Position numbers and translations under genes: made by a program. A stretch of DNA of 64,000 nucleotides from Hymenoscyphus infarciens (Eukaryota; Ascomycota; Leotiomycetes; Helotiales; Helotiaceae): positions 1-64,000 of the forward strand of contig LLCB01000177.1 in assembly GCA_001414345.1 (NCBI GenBank), read 5' to 3'. Positions 1 through 10,521 of the stretch are shown here, piece after piece (position 1 is the stretch's first letter; every line of letters starts with the position of its first letter). Under the pieces are notes generated by a model. That model made no database searches. It saw nothing but the letters and a program-made list of their open reading frames with translations, and was not told where the DNA came from.

Positions 1-740
1 TAAAAGACGTTAGTAAGTTATAGTAGCTTAGCTACTATAACTCTTAGATAAATCTATATAGAATATATAGATATTTAATAATTAAATCTCTTTTATACTA
101 AATATTATAAATAAAGGTCTAAAAGACGTTAGTAAGTTATAGTAGCTTAGCTACTATAACTCTTAGATAAATCTATATAAAATTTATAAATATTTATCTA
201 TTAATACTTTTTTATACTAAATATTATAAATAAAGGTTTAAAAGACATTAGCAAGTTATAGTAGCTTAGCTACTATAACTCTTAGATAAATCTATATAGA
301 ATATATAGATATTTAATAATTAAATCTCTTATATACTAAATATTATAAATAAATATCTAAAAAGCTTTAAATAGTTATAGTAGCTTAGCTACTATAACTC
401 TTAGATAAATCTATATAGAATATATAGATATTTATCTATTAATACACTTTTATACTAAAAATTACAAATAAAGTTCTAAAAAACGTTAGATAGTTTAGTA
501 GCTTAGCTACTACTACTATTATATAAATTTATATAGAATATATAGAGATTTAATATATTTAATCTTTTTAAATCTTTTAATACTTTTATATACTAAATAT
601 TATTAAAAATATCTAAAAAACGTTAGATAGTTATAGTAGCTTAGCTACTACTATTTTTAGATAAACTATATAGATATCTAATATACTTAACTTTTTTAAT
701 CTATTAATAGTTATATATACTAAATATTATAAATAAAGGT
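1..740. repeat. Tandem ~119-bp AT-rich repeats, six units
   Basis: Six tandem copies start near 1, 119, 238, 357, 475 and 607. The unit begins with a variant of TAAAAGACGTTAGTAAGTTA and ends around ATACTAAATATTATAAATAAAGG. Units 1-4 are close copies; 5 and 6 have drifted. Each good unit carries a perfect 12-bp inverted repeat, AGTTATAGTAGC, then TTA, then GCTACTATAACT. Differences between copies are mostly C/T and G/A transitions, as expected after RIP. The array runs to the window edge, so its full length is unknown. Confidence 0.85.
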
Positions 741-1540
741 CTATTCTAACTATTTATTATATAAATATAATAAGTTATATTAAATCTAAATTTTTATCTA
801 AATATATAGCTTATCTTAGCTTTTATAAGAAATTTAAATTAATTATAATACTAAAAGCTACTTTAGTTTACTTTCTACTTCTTTTAGCTTTACCTCTTAG
901 AACTATCTATATTTTAGCTATATAACCTTATTTATATAGTCTTTTTCTCTAATATTTATATTAATAATAAATATTAATTAGTTCTCTTTTTATTATAAGA
1001 AAACTAGACTAGTTATACTACTAATTAGATAAATAACTATTAATATATAAGATAGTTTTATAAGAAACCTCTCTTTCTCTTATCTCTTTATCTAGCTCTC
1101 TTTCTTCTAGCTTATATATTACGTTACTTAAGAGATATCTTAAACTCTACTTTGAACTAGCGATTAGTAGAGTACGATTATTTAGTATAGAAGACGTATA
1201 AAAGTAAGATATATATAAGTACGATTAGTAAACGAATCTATTCCTATTTTAGCTAGCCTCGACCTACTCCTCTAAGAGGCGCTTAATCATCGCTCTAATA
1301 CTAATATAACATATACTAGCTTACATAAGAGCTATCTTTTATAGTATATAGATCTTTTAGTAAATAAATGTTATTAATAAGAGGAAATAATATATTCTAA
1401 TTATCAAGACTTATACTAAAGAGTAAAAGAAGGTTAAAAAGGAGACTCTAGTAGTAGGCGACGTTATATAGTAGAGCCTTAAGTCTATTATAGTAAAAGG
1501 GGTATAAATAAGTTATAAAGTAGGGTAGTAGGAGTGGGAG
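741..1540. repeat. AT-rich RIP-degenerated sequence, no gene
   Basis: Very AT-rich, full of TA dinucleotides and stop codons in all frames, continuing from the tandem array. I see no intact reading frame. Composition shifts back to ordinary values near 1540, which marks the edge of this repeat block. It is probably a decayed transposon, but no family signature survives that I can name. Confidence 0.6.
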
Positions 1541-2538
1541 CGGTTAAATACCGGCGTAGGCTGGCCGGACTTTAGCCCGGGTTAGACGGAATCTAGTACT
1601 AATTAGGTATAGTGTGGGCGTGGAGGCGTTGTTGTATACGCCTTACTTTTATGCGTTAGTAAAGGCAACTCGTGGCGTAAGTGAGGCTGTGCTGTCACTA
1701 TAGCTGTTATACTAGGGTTTTGACCCTTTTAAGGGTTTGTCACGTCGCTATGACAGCGCCTTAAAAGGGGCACAGCAGGGGTAGATTTGGCATGCCAGAG
1801 GTGGGCAAGGCAGGTGGAGTGGACCCTGAATTGAACAACAGACAACAGTCACCAATGACATGTGAATCGACGTCCCCGAGAAGCAGACAGCAATGCAGCA
1901 TGGAATAAATGAGACACCCTCCATAAGAAGTCAAGTTGTTCAAGGGGCATTTCCAGGTGGCATAGTGAAAGAATTTAAAGAAAAAGAAAACGGGGTAGCG
2001 AAGATTCAGGCGACACACAGCAGGGGCATGCAGGACTGACGCGATGGAGTCCGATCTCGCGGATCGTCTTCCGCTAGACTCTTGGCACCTTTAAGCTGCT
2101 AGCCTCGGATATACGAGCCAATTGGATCACTCGCGCACATGAATAGGTGGGCTTTGCAGAACCCTTACGGTTAGCGCTCCCCCACACGCGAAAGCAAATT
2201 AAGCTAATTTAAAGCACGCCACAAGGCCGGGGTGATGTGTTGAAAAACAGGGCACTCACGTCCACAGTAACCCACTCAGACGCGCTTGGCTTGGCTATTT
2301 TGGTTTCTCCCCAAGGGTCGGGTCGGGTCGGGTGTTTTCATAAAAGTCATCTCGTTCGCTCTTCCTCTACTCTTTCTCCTTCCTTCCTCCCTCAACCTCT
2401 CTCGTTCACCACCCACTGTCGTTTACAACACACCCGCCCGCTCGCTCGCTCACTACATCACATCTTGACTTCTCGCCTCTGTCTTAATCAACCGCTTCAA
2501 TCCCAAACTACATCACCCGATAATTTAATACCGTCAAC
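1541..2538. other. Intergenic region upstream of the secreted-protein gene
   Basis: Normal composition returns here. No convincing gene is seen. A pyrimidine-rich CT stretch at about 2355-2480 directly precedes the ATG at 2539 and is typical of a filamentous-fungal promoter/5'UTR. The short phrase CAGCAGGGG occurs near 1762 and near 2021. Confidence 0.5.
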
Positions 2539-3661
2539 ATGCGTTTCACCACCATCATCTTTTCTGGCCTCGTTGCCGCCGTCTCCGTCAGCGCGCAATC
2601 AGCATCTGCTTCATCCACCCAGACGGCCAGCGCTGCTGAGATCTCCAAGGAGGCATGCTTGACTGCTTGTAAGTCATCAATTGATATTGGGGAGACCTGA
2701 CCAGTGGGAGAGGGATCCAACCCGGACTCGCATTCTAACATTCCCTCTCAGGCCCTGCCAACAGCCCTGATTGCAGACAAAAGTGTGTTGTCCCTGTCGC
2801 CGACGAGGTCGCTCTCACCAATTCCCGAAACGCTTGTATCGCAGCTTGCCCTCAAGGTGACGGAACCGCCTCTGCCAACTTGGCCTACCAATCATGCCAA
2901 ACTGCATGCCGTATCGCTACCGTGGCCACTGCTACTCTTACCACCCCGGCTACCGTTTCCCCAGTCGCTAGCTCTTCCTCCGCAGGTAAGCGATCAAATT
3001 TCACTGTTTCGAAAGAAGATGTCTTTGCTACTCTACACAAACACCTACTGTTATCATCTCAATTGCACGAAACAGTCAAGGAGGATTGAAAACATTGTTC
3101 GAGAAGATCTGGGAGAACGAGGAACTTGGTTTCTTGATTCTTCTAAAGCTTTAGAACCATCTTTGCAATTGTACGAGGTCAACTCAAGCAATGGGAAACG
3201 AGGTCTTCGCACAGCAATGCTCATTCCTCAGACGTTATGAACTCCTCCTTCCCCGCCAACATTTCTAGAGAATCATATTGAGGCAAATACTGACAATAAT
3301 CAAAGCTGTTGCGTCAGGAAGCGCCACCGCAACCGGTTCCGGATCTGTCGCCTCTTCTTCAGGATCTGCAACTGGATCTGTCTCCTCAGGCTCGTCAAGC
3401 CCATCATCCACCGGTTCCGTTGCATCATCATCTGCAAGCCTCAAGACCGTAGCAAGCTCCGCCAGTGGAGGTAAGTTCTCCCAATTCACCCCCTTGAAAC
3501 GCGATCAAAACTGACATATTATAGCCGCCAGTTCCGCTGGTTCCTCTGCTACCTCATCTGGGGCCGCCGCCGCTACCTCCTCAAAGGCATCGTCCGCCGA
3601 CAACGTCAAGGTCGGCTCCATCGCCGGTCTTGCCGCCTTTGCTGCCGTTTTCGCCTTGTAA
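2539..3661 (+). CDS. Secreted Cys- and Ser/Thr-rich protein, likely GPI-anchored
   Basis: Four exons: 2539-2668, 2752-2985, 3306-3470, 3525-3661 (221 aa). Introns are GT-AG with CTAAC/CTGAC branch points. The protein has a signal peptide (residues 1-20, ending VSAQ), then a Cys-rich region with four C-x3-C pairs (CLTAC, CRQKC, CIAAC, CQTAC; eight Cys). A long Ser/Thr/Gly-rich linker follows, then a short hydrophobic tail (GSIAGLAAFAAVFAL) at the very C-terminus, the layout of a GPI-anchored wall or plasma-membrane protein. The Cys spacing is not that of a classical CFEM domain, so I leave the family open. The ATG is the first in frame with the signal peptide, after a CT-rich leader. Intron 2 (320 bp) is unusually long and might hide an exon. 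Function unknown; a surface role is inferred. Confidence 0.8.
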
Positions 3662-4779
3662 GCACTCGAGTTCTGAATACTCATGCACGGTCACGAACTT
3701 TGGGATGTTTGGAAGGGATGGGGAAAACAAAAGTATCTGGTTCAATGGAGGTGAAGGACTGGGCTGGGTACAACACCCACGACATCGGCTCCTTGTGAAT
3801 AAATGATGCTGAATGTGGGAAACTTTCTTGGCCAGTTCAACGAATGCAAATCCATTGAACGAGATCATGATTCTTTTTTTGATTACGGGTGTCTTGGGAA
3901 TCACTCTTTGATTTTTGGGGTTATGACTTGCAATGGCGTACTCTAGTGCCAGTGTTTAAAAAACTTGAAGTTAATGTTAATATCTTTTGATTTTGTCTTG
4001 CATCGTCTCGATATTGGTGACCTGGTTGCAAGTGCGAATTTTCTCGATCCGAATGTAGTTTCACGTATGATACATCGCGAACGTTCCGTAATCGGCTGTT
4101 GTTGATAGCCTAATTGAGAGGAGAGATTTTAATCTTGATCAGCGTTCAGGACCCGTCGGAAGTTATCCAGTGGTATGCATGGTCGTTCTTACTTGCTCTC
4201 GGAAATTTAGGGAGTGCTGCTGATAGAAGTGGGTGCTAATTTTGGATAAGACTTAGCCTATGAACAGCTTAATTCGAGAGTTTCTTTGATGATCTCCGTG
4301 GGCTGGCTACCTAGGAATACTAATGGTCTGCCCTTAAGCCCTCACATAAACTTCAATCCTCCTTTTCAACGCATTTGATAGCACATGTCCCTTTGCTATG
4401 ATTTATTTATTTTGCAAATAGCAGAGAAAGAATCACTTTTTCCTGTCATGGTGTTTGTTGTTCACTCCTGGTTGCGGAAAGATAACTTACGTGCTAGTCT
4501 CTTCTCTTTCAGGATGCAATTTACCCTTACCCAACCACAATTCTATGATAATAAGTATTTAAACAGGCTAGTTCTTCAATCTAAAGTTCAGGGGAAAGAT
4601 AGTTACAGGGAGTAAGCAAAGTTAGTCCTTGATTATTCAATTTTAATTTATGCATTTATTAATTTTCTTTTATTGTCTGCTCTAGACTCGCTGTCGTATA
4701 ATCTCCTAACTAGTGGTCAACAGTGAGCAACAATAAACAGTAGGTGCAACGAATGTCAAGGATACAAAAGGGAGGATAA
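3662..4779. other. Intergenic, no gene seen
   Basis: Ordinary composition up to about 4780. Only short reading frames without homology or codon structure that I recognise, such as one at 4385-4615. It probably holds the 3'UTR of the secreted-protein gene followed by unassigned sequence. Confidence 0.45.
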
Positions 4780-5683
4780 GTGTTGTTTTATTAGATGTAG
4801 TAGTTAATTAGGAGAAGGAAGGAGAAATTAGTAAAGCTAGTAGTAGCTAGTAAATAATTAAGCGTTATATAGACGCCTCTACTAAAATCGTAAGCAACGT
4901 AAAAACATAATAACAACTAATTAGATAGAAGAATTATAATAAAACTATAACTAGATACGCTAGCGAATTATTAACTATTCTCTTAAGTTTTAAAACTTTT
5001 TATTATTATTTATATTAAGTTATATTATCTTAGTTTCTTAGTAGTAAACCTAATCTACTATTTTTTTAATCTCTACTTTTTTTTAGCTAATAGTATCGTA
5101 GTATATTAGGTTTAGCTAGAGCGTCTAAGAGCTTATAGTAATAGCTTTAGTTCTAAAGACTAGATTAGTATTTAGATAACTTCTATATTATAAAAGAAAT
5201 AGTAAATTAGTAAAAGTTATATATAAAAGAGTTTACTATATAGTTTAGACTCTTTTATTAGACTAGATTTTTTATTTATTTAAAAAAAGAGGCTTTATTA
5301 TTTATATATATTAAAAAAATAAAGAAGTATAAAAACTAAATTTAGTTTTAAGAAGTTTAGATAAGTTAAAAAAGTAGCTAATAAGTCTTAAAAGAAAGAC
5401 TTTATAAGTAAATAAGATATTTATCTAATACTTTTTAAAAGAGATTTTACTATAAAAGAGTAGTTATTAGAATATTAAGAGTCTAAATCGATATAGTAAA
5501 ACAAAATTCACGTTTAGTACTAAAGCTCTTATTATACTATCTTAGACTTTTATAAAAGTCGTATATTACTTACTAATTAGCTTACTAGGCTTAATAAGGG
5601 TTTTTTTAGCTTAATATCTAAAAATATTAAAGTAGTTTATTATATAAGAGACTAAGAAACTAGAATAAGAGTTATATATATTA
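4780..5683. repeat. AT-rich RIP-degenerated repeat block
   Basis: Abrupt switch to TA-rich sequence riddled with stops in all frames, ending at the TIR element that starts at 5684. It looks like a decayed transposon body, but I could not find its termini or name a family. Confidence 0.5.
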
Positions 5684-6174
5684 TAGTAAATTATAAGTTA
5701 AGCTTCTCTTTTAATAATATTTTATAAACTATAAATTTTTAGTAACTTTCTTATTTTCTAGATATTCTTTCTCTTTTTACTTAATAATAATCTATATTAT
5801 TATAAATCTAAGAATAGCTAATAAAAGCTCTATACTCTCTTTCTTACTCTATTAACCTTTTAAAAAGAAATAAAATATTTAGATATATATATAAAGTTTA
5901 TAGAGTCTTAGTAGAACTTTATAAAAAGATAAAAAACTTTCTTATAAAAGAGAGTTTTCTAAGAATTAGAGTTATTCTTATTATATTTACTTAGATATAG
6001 TAATAAAGAGAGAAGATATATAAGAAGATATAATAGTTCTTTCTAGCTAGATTATATAACTTAAAAAGTACTTTAGTTTTCTATTTTCTAAAATAAATAA
6101 GAGAAAAACCTAGGAAGAAAAAAGCATAGTTTATATAATATTTTTAAAAGAGAAGCTTAACTTATAACTTACTA
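5684..6174 (+). mobile_element. TIR element A (491 bp), TA target duplication, RIP-mutated
   Basis: The left end reads TAGTAAATTATAAGTTAAGC and the right end is its inverted counterpart (GCTTAACTTATAACTTACTA), with inverted similarity running about 50 bp. A TA dinucleotide flanks each side (5682-5683 and 6175-6176), the hallmark of Tc1/mariner-type insertion. At 491 bp with no coding capacity it is a MITE-like non-autonomous copy. The interior matches the reverse complement of the element at 9067-10046 over its whole length. Multiple C/T and G/A differences indicate RIP. Confidence 0.75.
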
Positions 6175-6176
6175 TA

Positions 6177-7263
6177 GTACTTCTGAAAGCATAAAGTAAT
6201 AGTGTCACTTTTCGTGTTTACTAGGAGACTAGTCAAGCCCAAAGGTGGGGAATAGAGTGAGGAAGCAAACATATTTCCCGCCCCCGTAGTTCTCCTCACT
6301 CTTCCTCTTTTCATATTACTTTTTAAGATTACCACAGCTGTAGTACGACAGTGAGGGTGAAAAATAGATATCAAACCTCCGAGTACTTGATATATTCTAA
6401 CCTCTTTTTTGCGATTTGCGATATGCGTTTTGGAGACTTATAGATTCAGGATGCCGTATCTGGTCCACTGGTCTACAAAAGCGTCACGATAAGGTTGGTG
6501 TCATCTTCAAAAACTTCCTCGTGAGTACCTGGCCTCGAGGTGACACCTTGCGATTTACGATTTGCCAAGCAGTCGGTTTTAGAGTTTGGTGCATTCAGGA
6601 TGCCCTCCCTCGAGAATTTCGTGTTATTAGGGATATTTTTGCATGTAAGAGCTTCTGTCAACTTACCTTTGATTGGAAAATTTTCAAGATAGTCAATTTG
6701 TTCGAGGAGGTCTTCGATACTCGAGGTCCTAGCTCCCTTAGTAGGGTTGTCCTAAGATTGTTTAAGTGACAAAAAAACAGGTGTATTCAGAGCAACGATC
6801 GAAGCTGGCACATACCTAACCCGGATATTCTTCCTGTCCCTGTGGAGAACACTCCTTCCGCCCACTCATCTAGGGATCTCATGGTTGCGCCCTCGATGGC
6901 ATAAAGCCGATCTTCTGCAAGTTGGTGTTACACTTAGCGAAACGGGGAAGCGTTCACCGCTAATCATTATACCATACCTGGTTCAGCTGTTGTACTTCGT
7001 GAGAGGAAATATTTCGCGGAGGTATTTGGAACCTTTTTTTCTGTTTGTTGCATTGCATCTGTAGTTGCACACAAATGGGGTGGTCCTGTCCCGTTCTGAG
7101 GATCAAGGGAGATCGAGGGAACAATGTCTCTTCCCCCTTATACTGTTGAATACTTTCAGCTTGCCTTTGCGACGAGTGTTTATCTCAGATCCTTTTATCC
7201 AATACCGGCAATTGCCTTTAACAATTATATCTCTCTAGATCCGCATCATCACGAAATTCCCAA
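6177..7263. other. Non-RIP segment between element A and a pseudogene
   Basis: Ordinary composition. A frame at 6416-6769 can be read but matches nothing I know. It contains an imperfect internal repeat: a GCGATTTGCGAT-like start near 6410 and GCGATTTACGAT near 6550, each followed by a similar ATTCAGGATGCC phrase. No gene is called. Confidence 0.35.
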
Positions 7264-8825
7264 ATGACATTACTAGTTCTCCTACTTTTGGCCACCGTCC
7301 TTCCGACAACGGCTGCCGTCGAGTCCGCGAAATAATGGGACGACTTCACGAACAACTCCGCCACGGACCTTGCACCAATCATCGTCCTCTTCGGTGAGCA
7401 AGTCTCGAAGCAATTCCTAAGCGAATCCACCAGCATTTGGGACAACATCATATTTGGCGTGGCTCCTCTCGGTGTTATCACAGCAATTGTTTCTGCAATC
7501 CGCGTTTACGGAAATTCTTCCTTGAAAGCTTTCATCGGACGAGCACAAGAAGCCCATGGCCAAGCGGAAGCCGAGTTGTGCTCTTCGACAAGCGAGGATG
7601 TCTGCGAATTGTGGTCGAATGGTGGGATTTGTCGTGTCTTTGGACGTCCGAAAATACTAGAGTTTATTTTCATCAAGGAGAAAGCAGACTTCTATCCTAG
7701 ACCCGGAGCTGAAGATCTCACTGAGCCGGCTTCGTGTGGAATATTTCTGCCGCGAGAACTGTTTGGTGGGAGGAGTTCATCGAGAACGAGAGATCAGCAA
7801 ATGTACGGTTGGCGTGAAGTAAACGGAAAGAAGGCCAGCAAAGAGGCAGACGAGGAAGATCAACCACGCCATAAAGCAAGAAACTTTGCACCGTATCCAA
7901 ATCTCTCACTTAACATTGGAATCAGAAAGGTTTCCCCCAAAGTCCTCTGGGTTGTTGCCGTATTCAGAATATGGGCACAGCTGAGTTTCTTCGGCTTTGC
8001 GACATGGATCACATTTTTTAAACCCGACTTATATAAAGGTGACGGTCCTCCACACATATGGTAATTTGGGCTAGCAACATCCGGAACCGCACTTCTTGTC
8101 GTTGGCATGACACTTTGCGCTTTTCTGTTTGAGCGCCATTCCACCGAGAGGAGATTTTGCCAGGACCAACCAGCGGTTCGGCTCAATTGAAGGTTTCATT
8201 TGGTTTTTAGTAACTTGATATTTAGAAAACGGGGCCCACTAGAATGTTTTGGCTGCAGCCCGGTGGTCAACGTGTTGGCGACCAAACGTTCAACGCATTT
8301 GCTTACTCTCGACCAAAACAAGAATTTGTCACTTCGTGGAAAGCAGATCACGGCAATGAGTCCAGTCTGATCTCTAGGCATATGTTACTAGTCCTTTGGG
8401 TCGCGATATCATCTTCAAGCATAGGATTTGTCTGTCAATTCGTTGGGTTTCGTGGTTTGCATGCATCAATTGCATTGTACCAACTTGCGGCTACACTGTT
8501 GATGGCGCTTTTTCGGGCTTTTCTTCGTAGTCGACGTCTCGGCAGAGAAAACAACGAGTTGGAAGACTTGGGCATGAATGTCGAGGGACACGAGCTTGAC
8601 TGGCAGGCGCTGGAACTCGAGAAGCCTCTCATAGTCTCCAAGACGCATCAACGCGGCCTCTATGACTGGTTACTGAATAAAGTCCGCAAAGATATTACTC
8701 GAAGGGAAAATGAAAACCAAGACACTTCTGCGGATAGATGGTTAATCGTGGACGATCCTTTTCCCTTTATGGCTCGCACGGCTATTGACCTCAAGAAAAC
8801 ATACAAAGTACCAACCTGTGTTAAA
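7264..8825 (+). pseudogene. Broken multi-pass membrane protein of an ascomycete ankyrin-associated family
   Basis: The ATG at 7264 starts a signal-like peptide (MTLLVLLLLATVLPTTAAVE). An in-frame TAA at 7333-7335 interrupts it, and the same frame resumes (WDDFTNNSATDLAPIIVLFG) and runs to a second in-frame TAA at 8062-8064, then continues (FGLATSGTALLVVGM) to about 8188. The sequence resumes in another frame at 8244 (WLQPGGQRVGDQ). Recognisable phrases, APLGVITAIVSAIRV, TSEDVCELWSNGGI and CQFVGFRGLHASIALYQLA, belong to a large membrane-protein family common in filamentous ascomycetes, often joined to ankyrin repeats. Several hydrophobic segments are visible. Two stops plus a frame change make it a pseudogene. 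It is flanked by two inverted copies of one TIR element. Family recognition is from memory. Confidence 0.7.
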
Positions 8826-9066
8826 TCACACATTGTAGGAGGGCCATCGGGCTTCACTGTCGGGTTCCACAACGTGATCAACCTCCGCATCTCCATTTGT
8901 TTTGCTTTGAAATCCCTCCTCGCTCGTGCTTTCTTTTTGGCCTCCAACTTGCCCTGTTACAGGGATTCTTGAAGCCTGCGACGTTGCTTCATTTATTTCC
9001 TCGGTTTCAATCCCCGTAGAAGCCCCCACTATCGTCTCCTCGACTCCTACCGCTGCCAAAGTTGTA

Positions 9067-10046
9067 CAGTGAGTTGTGAGTTAAGCTTCCCTTTTAACGA
9101 TATTTTGTAAACTGTGCGTTTTTAGAATTATTTATTTTTCTTATTTATTTTAGAAAACAGAAAACTAAGGGCCTGTTTGGCATGCATATAATTCATTATA
9201 GTTATATGAGATTTGTGCACGAGTACTAGGTTAAAAGGTGCTCTCATATTTCCGGTTATATTATAAAGTTTTCTTGATTATTGTTTAGCTCGACGTATAT
9301 ATATCGCTGTACATATTATAGAGTTACGCTAGTACTAGTGCTAATAGTCGTAGAAGTAGTAGCTATCTAGGAATAAATATATATATATAAAAGTTAAAGG
9401 TTAAGAGGTTAAAAGAGTATATTATTTAATTTTAGTAGTATATATCTTAATATATATATTTAAAGGAAGTACGAGCAAAAGCATATACTATAATATATAC
9501 TAGCTAAACTTTAGAATATATTATAGGATATATATATATATATATTAGAAGAGATACATATAAATATATTATATAATACCTCTTTATTTTTAGTAGTGTA
9601 TATATTAAAAAAGAACTAATATATACGAGCTAAACAAGCTTTAAAGTACTTTTTAAGATATAAAACCTAGCTAGAAAGAATTACTATATCTTCTTATATA
9701 TTCTCTTTTTCATTTACTATATTTAAGTAAGTATACTAAGAATAAACTTAATAATACTTAATTCTTAGAAAACCTTCTTTTTATAAGAAAAATTTCATAC
9801 TCTTATAATTCTATTAAGACCTTATAAAAAATTTAGATATATATCTAAGTATCTGCTTTCTTTTTAAAAAGCTTATAGAATAAGAAAGAGAGTATAGAGC
9901 TTTTATGAGCTGTTTTTAAAGATATAATAATATACGTTATTATTAAGTAAAGAGAAAAAGAGTATCTAGGTGTAAAAAAAAAATTAAAAAAAACGTACGG
10001 TTTATAAAATATTGTTGAAAAGAGAAGCTTAACTTGTAACTCACTG
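9067..10046 (-). mobile_element. TIR element B, TA target duplication, carries nested MITE
   Basis: Ends are CAGTGAGTTGTGAGTTAAGC (left) and the inverted GCTTAACTTGTAACTCACTG (right), flanked by TA at 9065-9066 and 10047-10048. It is the same family as element A but in opposite orientation and less RIP-mutated at its left end. Without the nested 473-bp insertion and one TAA the element would be about 504 bp, close to element A's 491 bp. Tc1/mariner-type MITE is inferred from TA duplication and TIR structure. No transposase frame is visible. Confidence 0.8.
9169..9641. mobile_element. Nested MITE with GGGCCTGTTTGG-type TIR and TAA duplication
   Basis: The left end reads GGGCCTGTTTGGCATGC. The right end, reverse-complemented, reads AAGCTTGTTTAGCTCGT, which matches mainly through transitions. 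TAA lies on both sides (9166-9168, 9642-9644), and element A has the uninterrupted sequence with a single TAA at the same place, so the insertion boundaries are exact. A 3-bp TAA duplication with a GGGCCTGTTTGG terminus is the pattern of PIF/Harbinger (Tourist-like) MITEs. No coding capacity; strongly AT-rich interior. Confidence 0.75.
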
Positions 10047-10521
10047 TAGGATTGGTCTTCGTCTGGGTTTCTATTTTACTCTGGCTCCCATTCTCATCAT
10101 TTCGACTTTCTTCCTCGTCACTATTTAAAGTAGCATCGCTTGCCTCCAAGTGTGGTCGGTTTATGCTTTTTTACTCAGGCCCAAATTCCGTGCCATAAAT
10201 TTCTCCCCCTCCAGGCACTAGTGAACCCAATCACAACAAAGAAAAAAACACAGGCAGTCCCCATCACCAGCCCAAATTGCTTGAAGTCTACATCAACTGG
10301 TATATTTGTCATTCCAAAAAACACTCGTAACAAACACCAGTGGCAGGAAGAAAATGAAAATTGACCAAAGTCGATTTTGAGCGGCCGCAATCTGCTCAAC
10401 CTCTTTCTAGTCCCTAAATGACTAGTTCCGCTGTGTCTCAACGCGTCGAGATTCCTTCTTCTTTTTTTGTTCTCATCTATAGGTCAACCTAGCCCGATAA
10501 TCACGCCCTCGAAGTCGGTTC

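Larger units (their letters stand above)
8826..10441 (-). pseudogene. Possible membrane-protein gene remnant interrupted by TIR element B
   Basis: On the minus strand, hydrophobic stretches are readable but in different frames: LWSIFIFFLPLVFVTSVFW, and FGLVMGTACVFFFVVIGF followed by WRGRNLW. An acidic, Glu/Thr-rich frame (starting MEASDATLNSDEEESRND at 10149) runs into element B at 10046. If the 980-bp element and one TA are removed, that frame continues without a stop to 8826 (..TNPTTLAAVGVEETIVG..). This suggests a gene remnant into which the transposon jumped. No family is recognised. The plus strand is also fairly open here, so this is a weak call. Confidence 0.3.

Noticed and set aside
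2704..3240. Long plus-strand frame inside the secreted-protein gene region
   Set aside because: It runs through exon 2 in the wrong frame and across introns. The spliced four-exon model explains the signal peptide, paired cysteines and C-terminal hydrophobic tail.
3265..3489. Acidic minus-strand frame opposite the Ser-rich exon
   Set aside because: Antisense shadow of Ser/Gly-rich codons; reads as a Glu/Asp-rich low-complexity peptide with no independent support.
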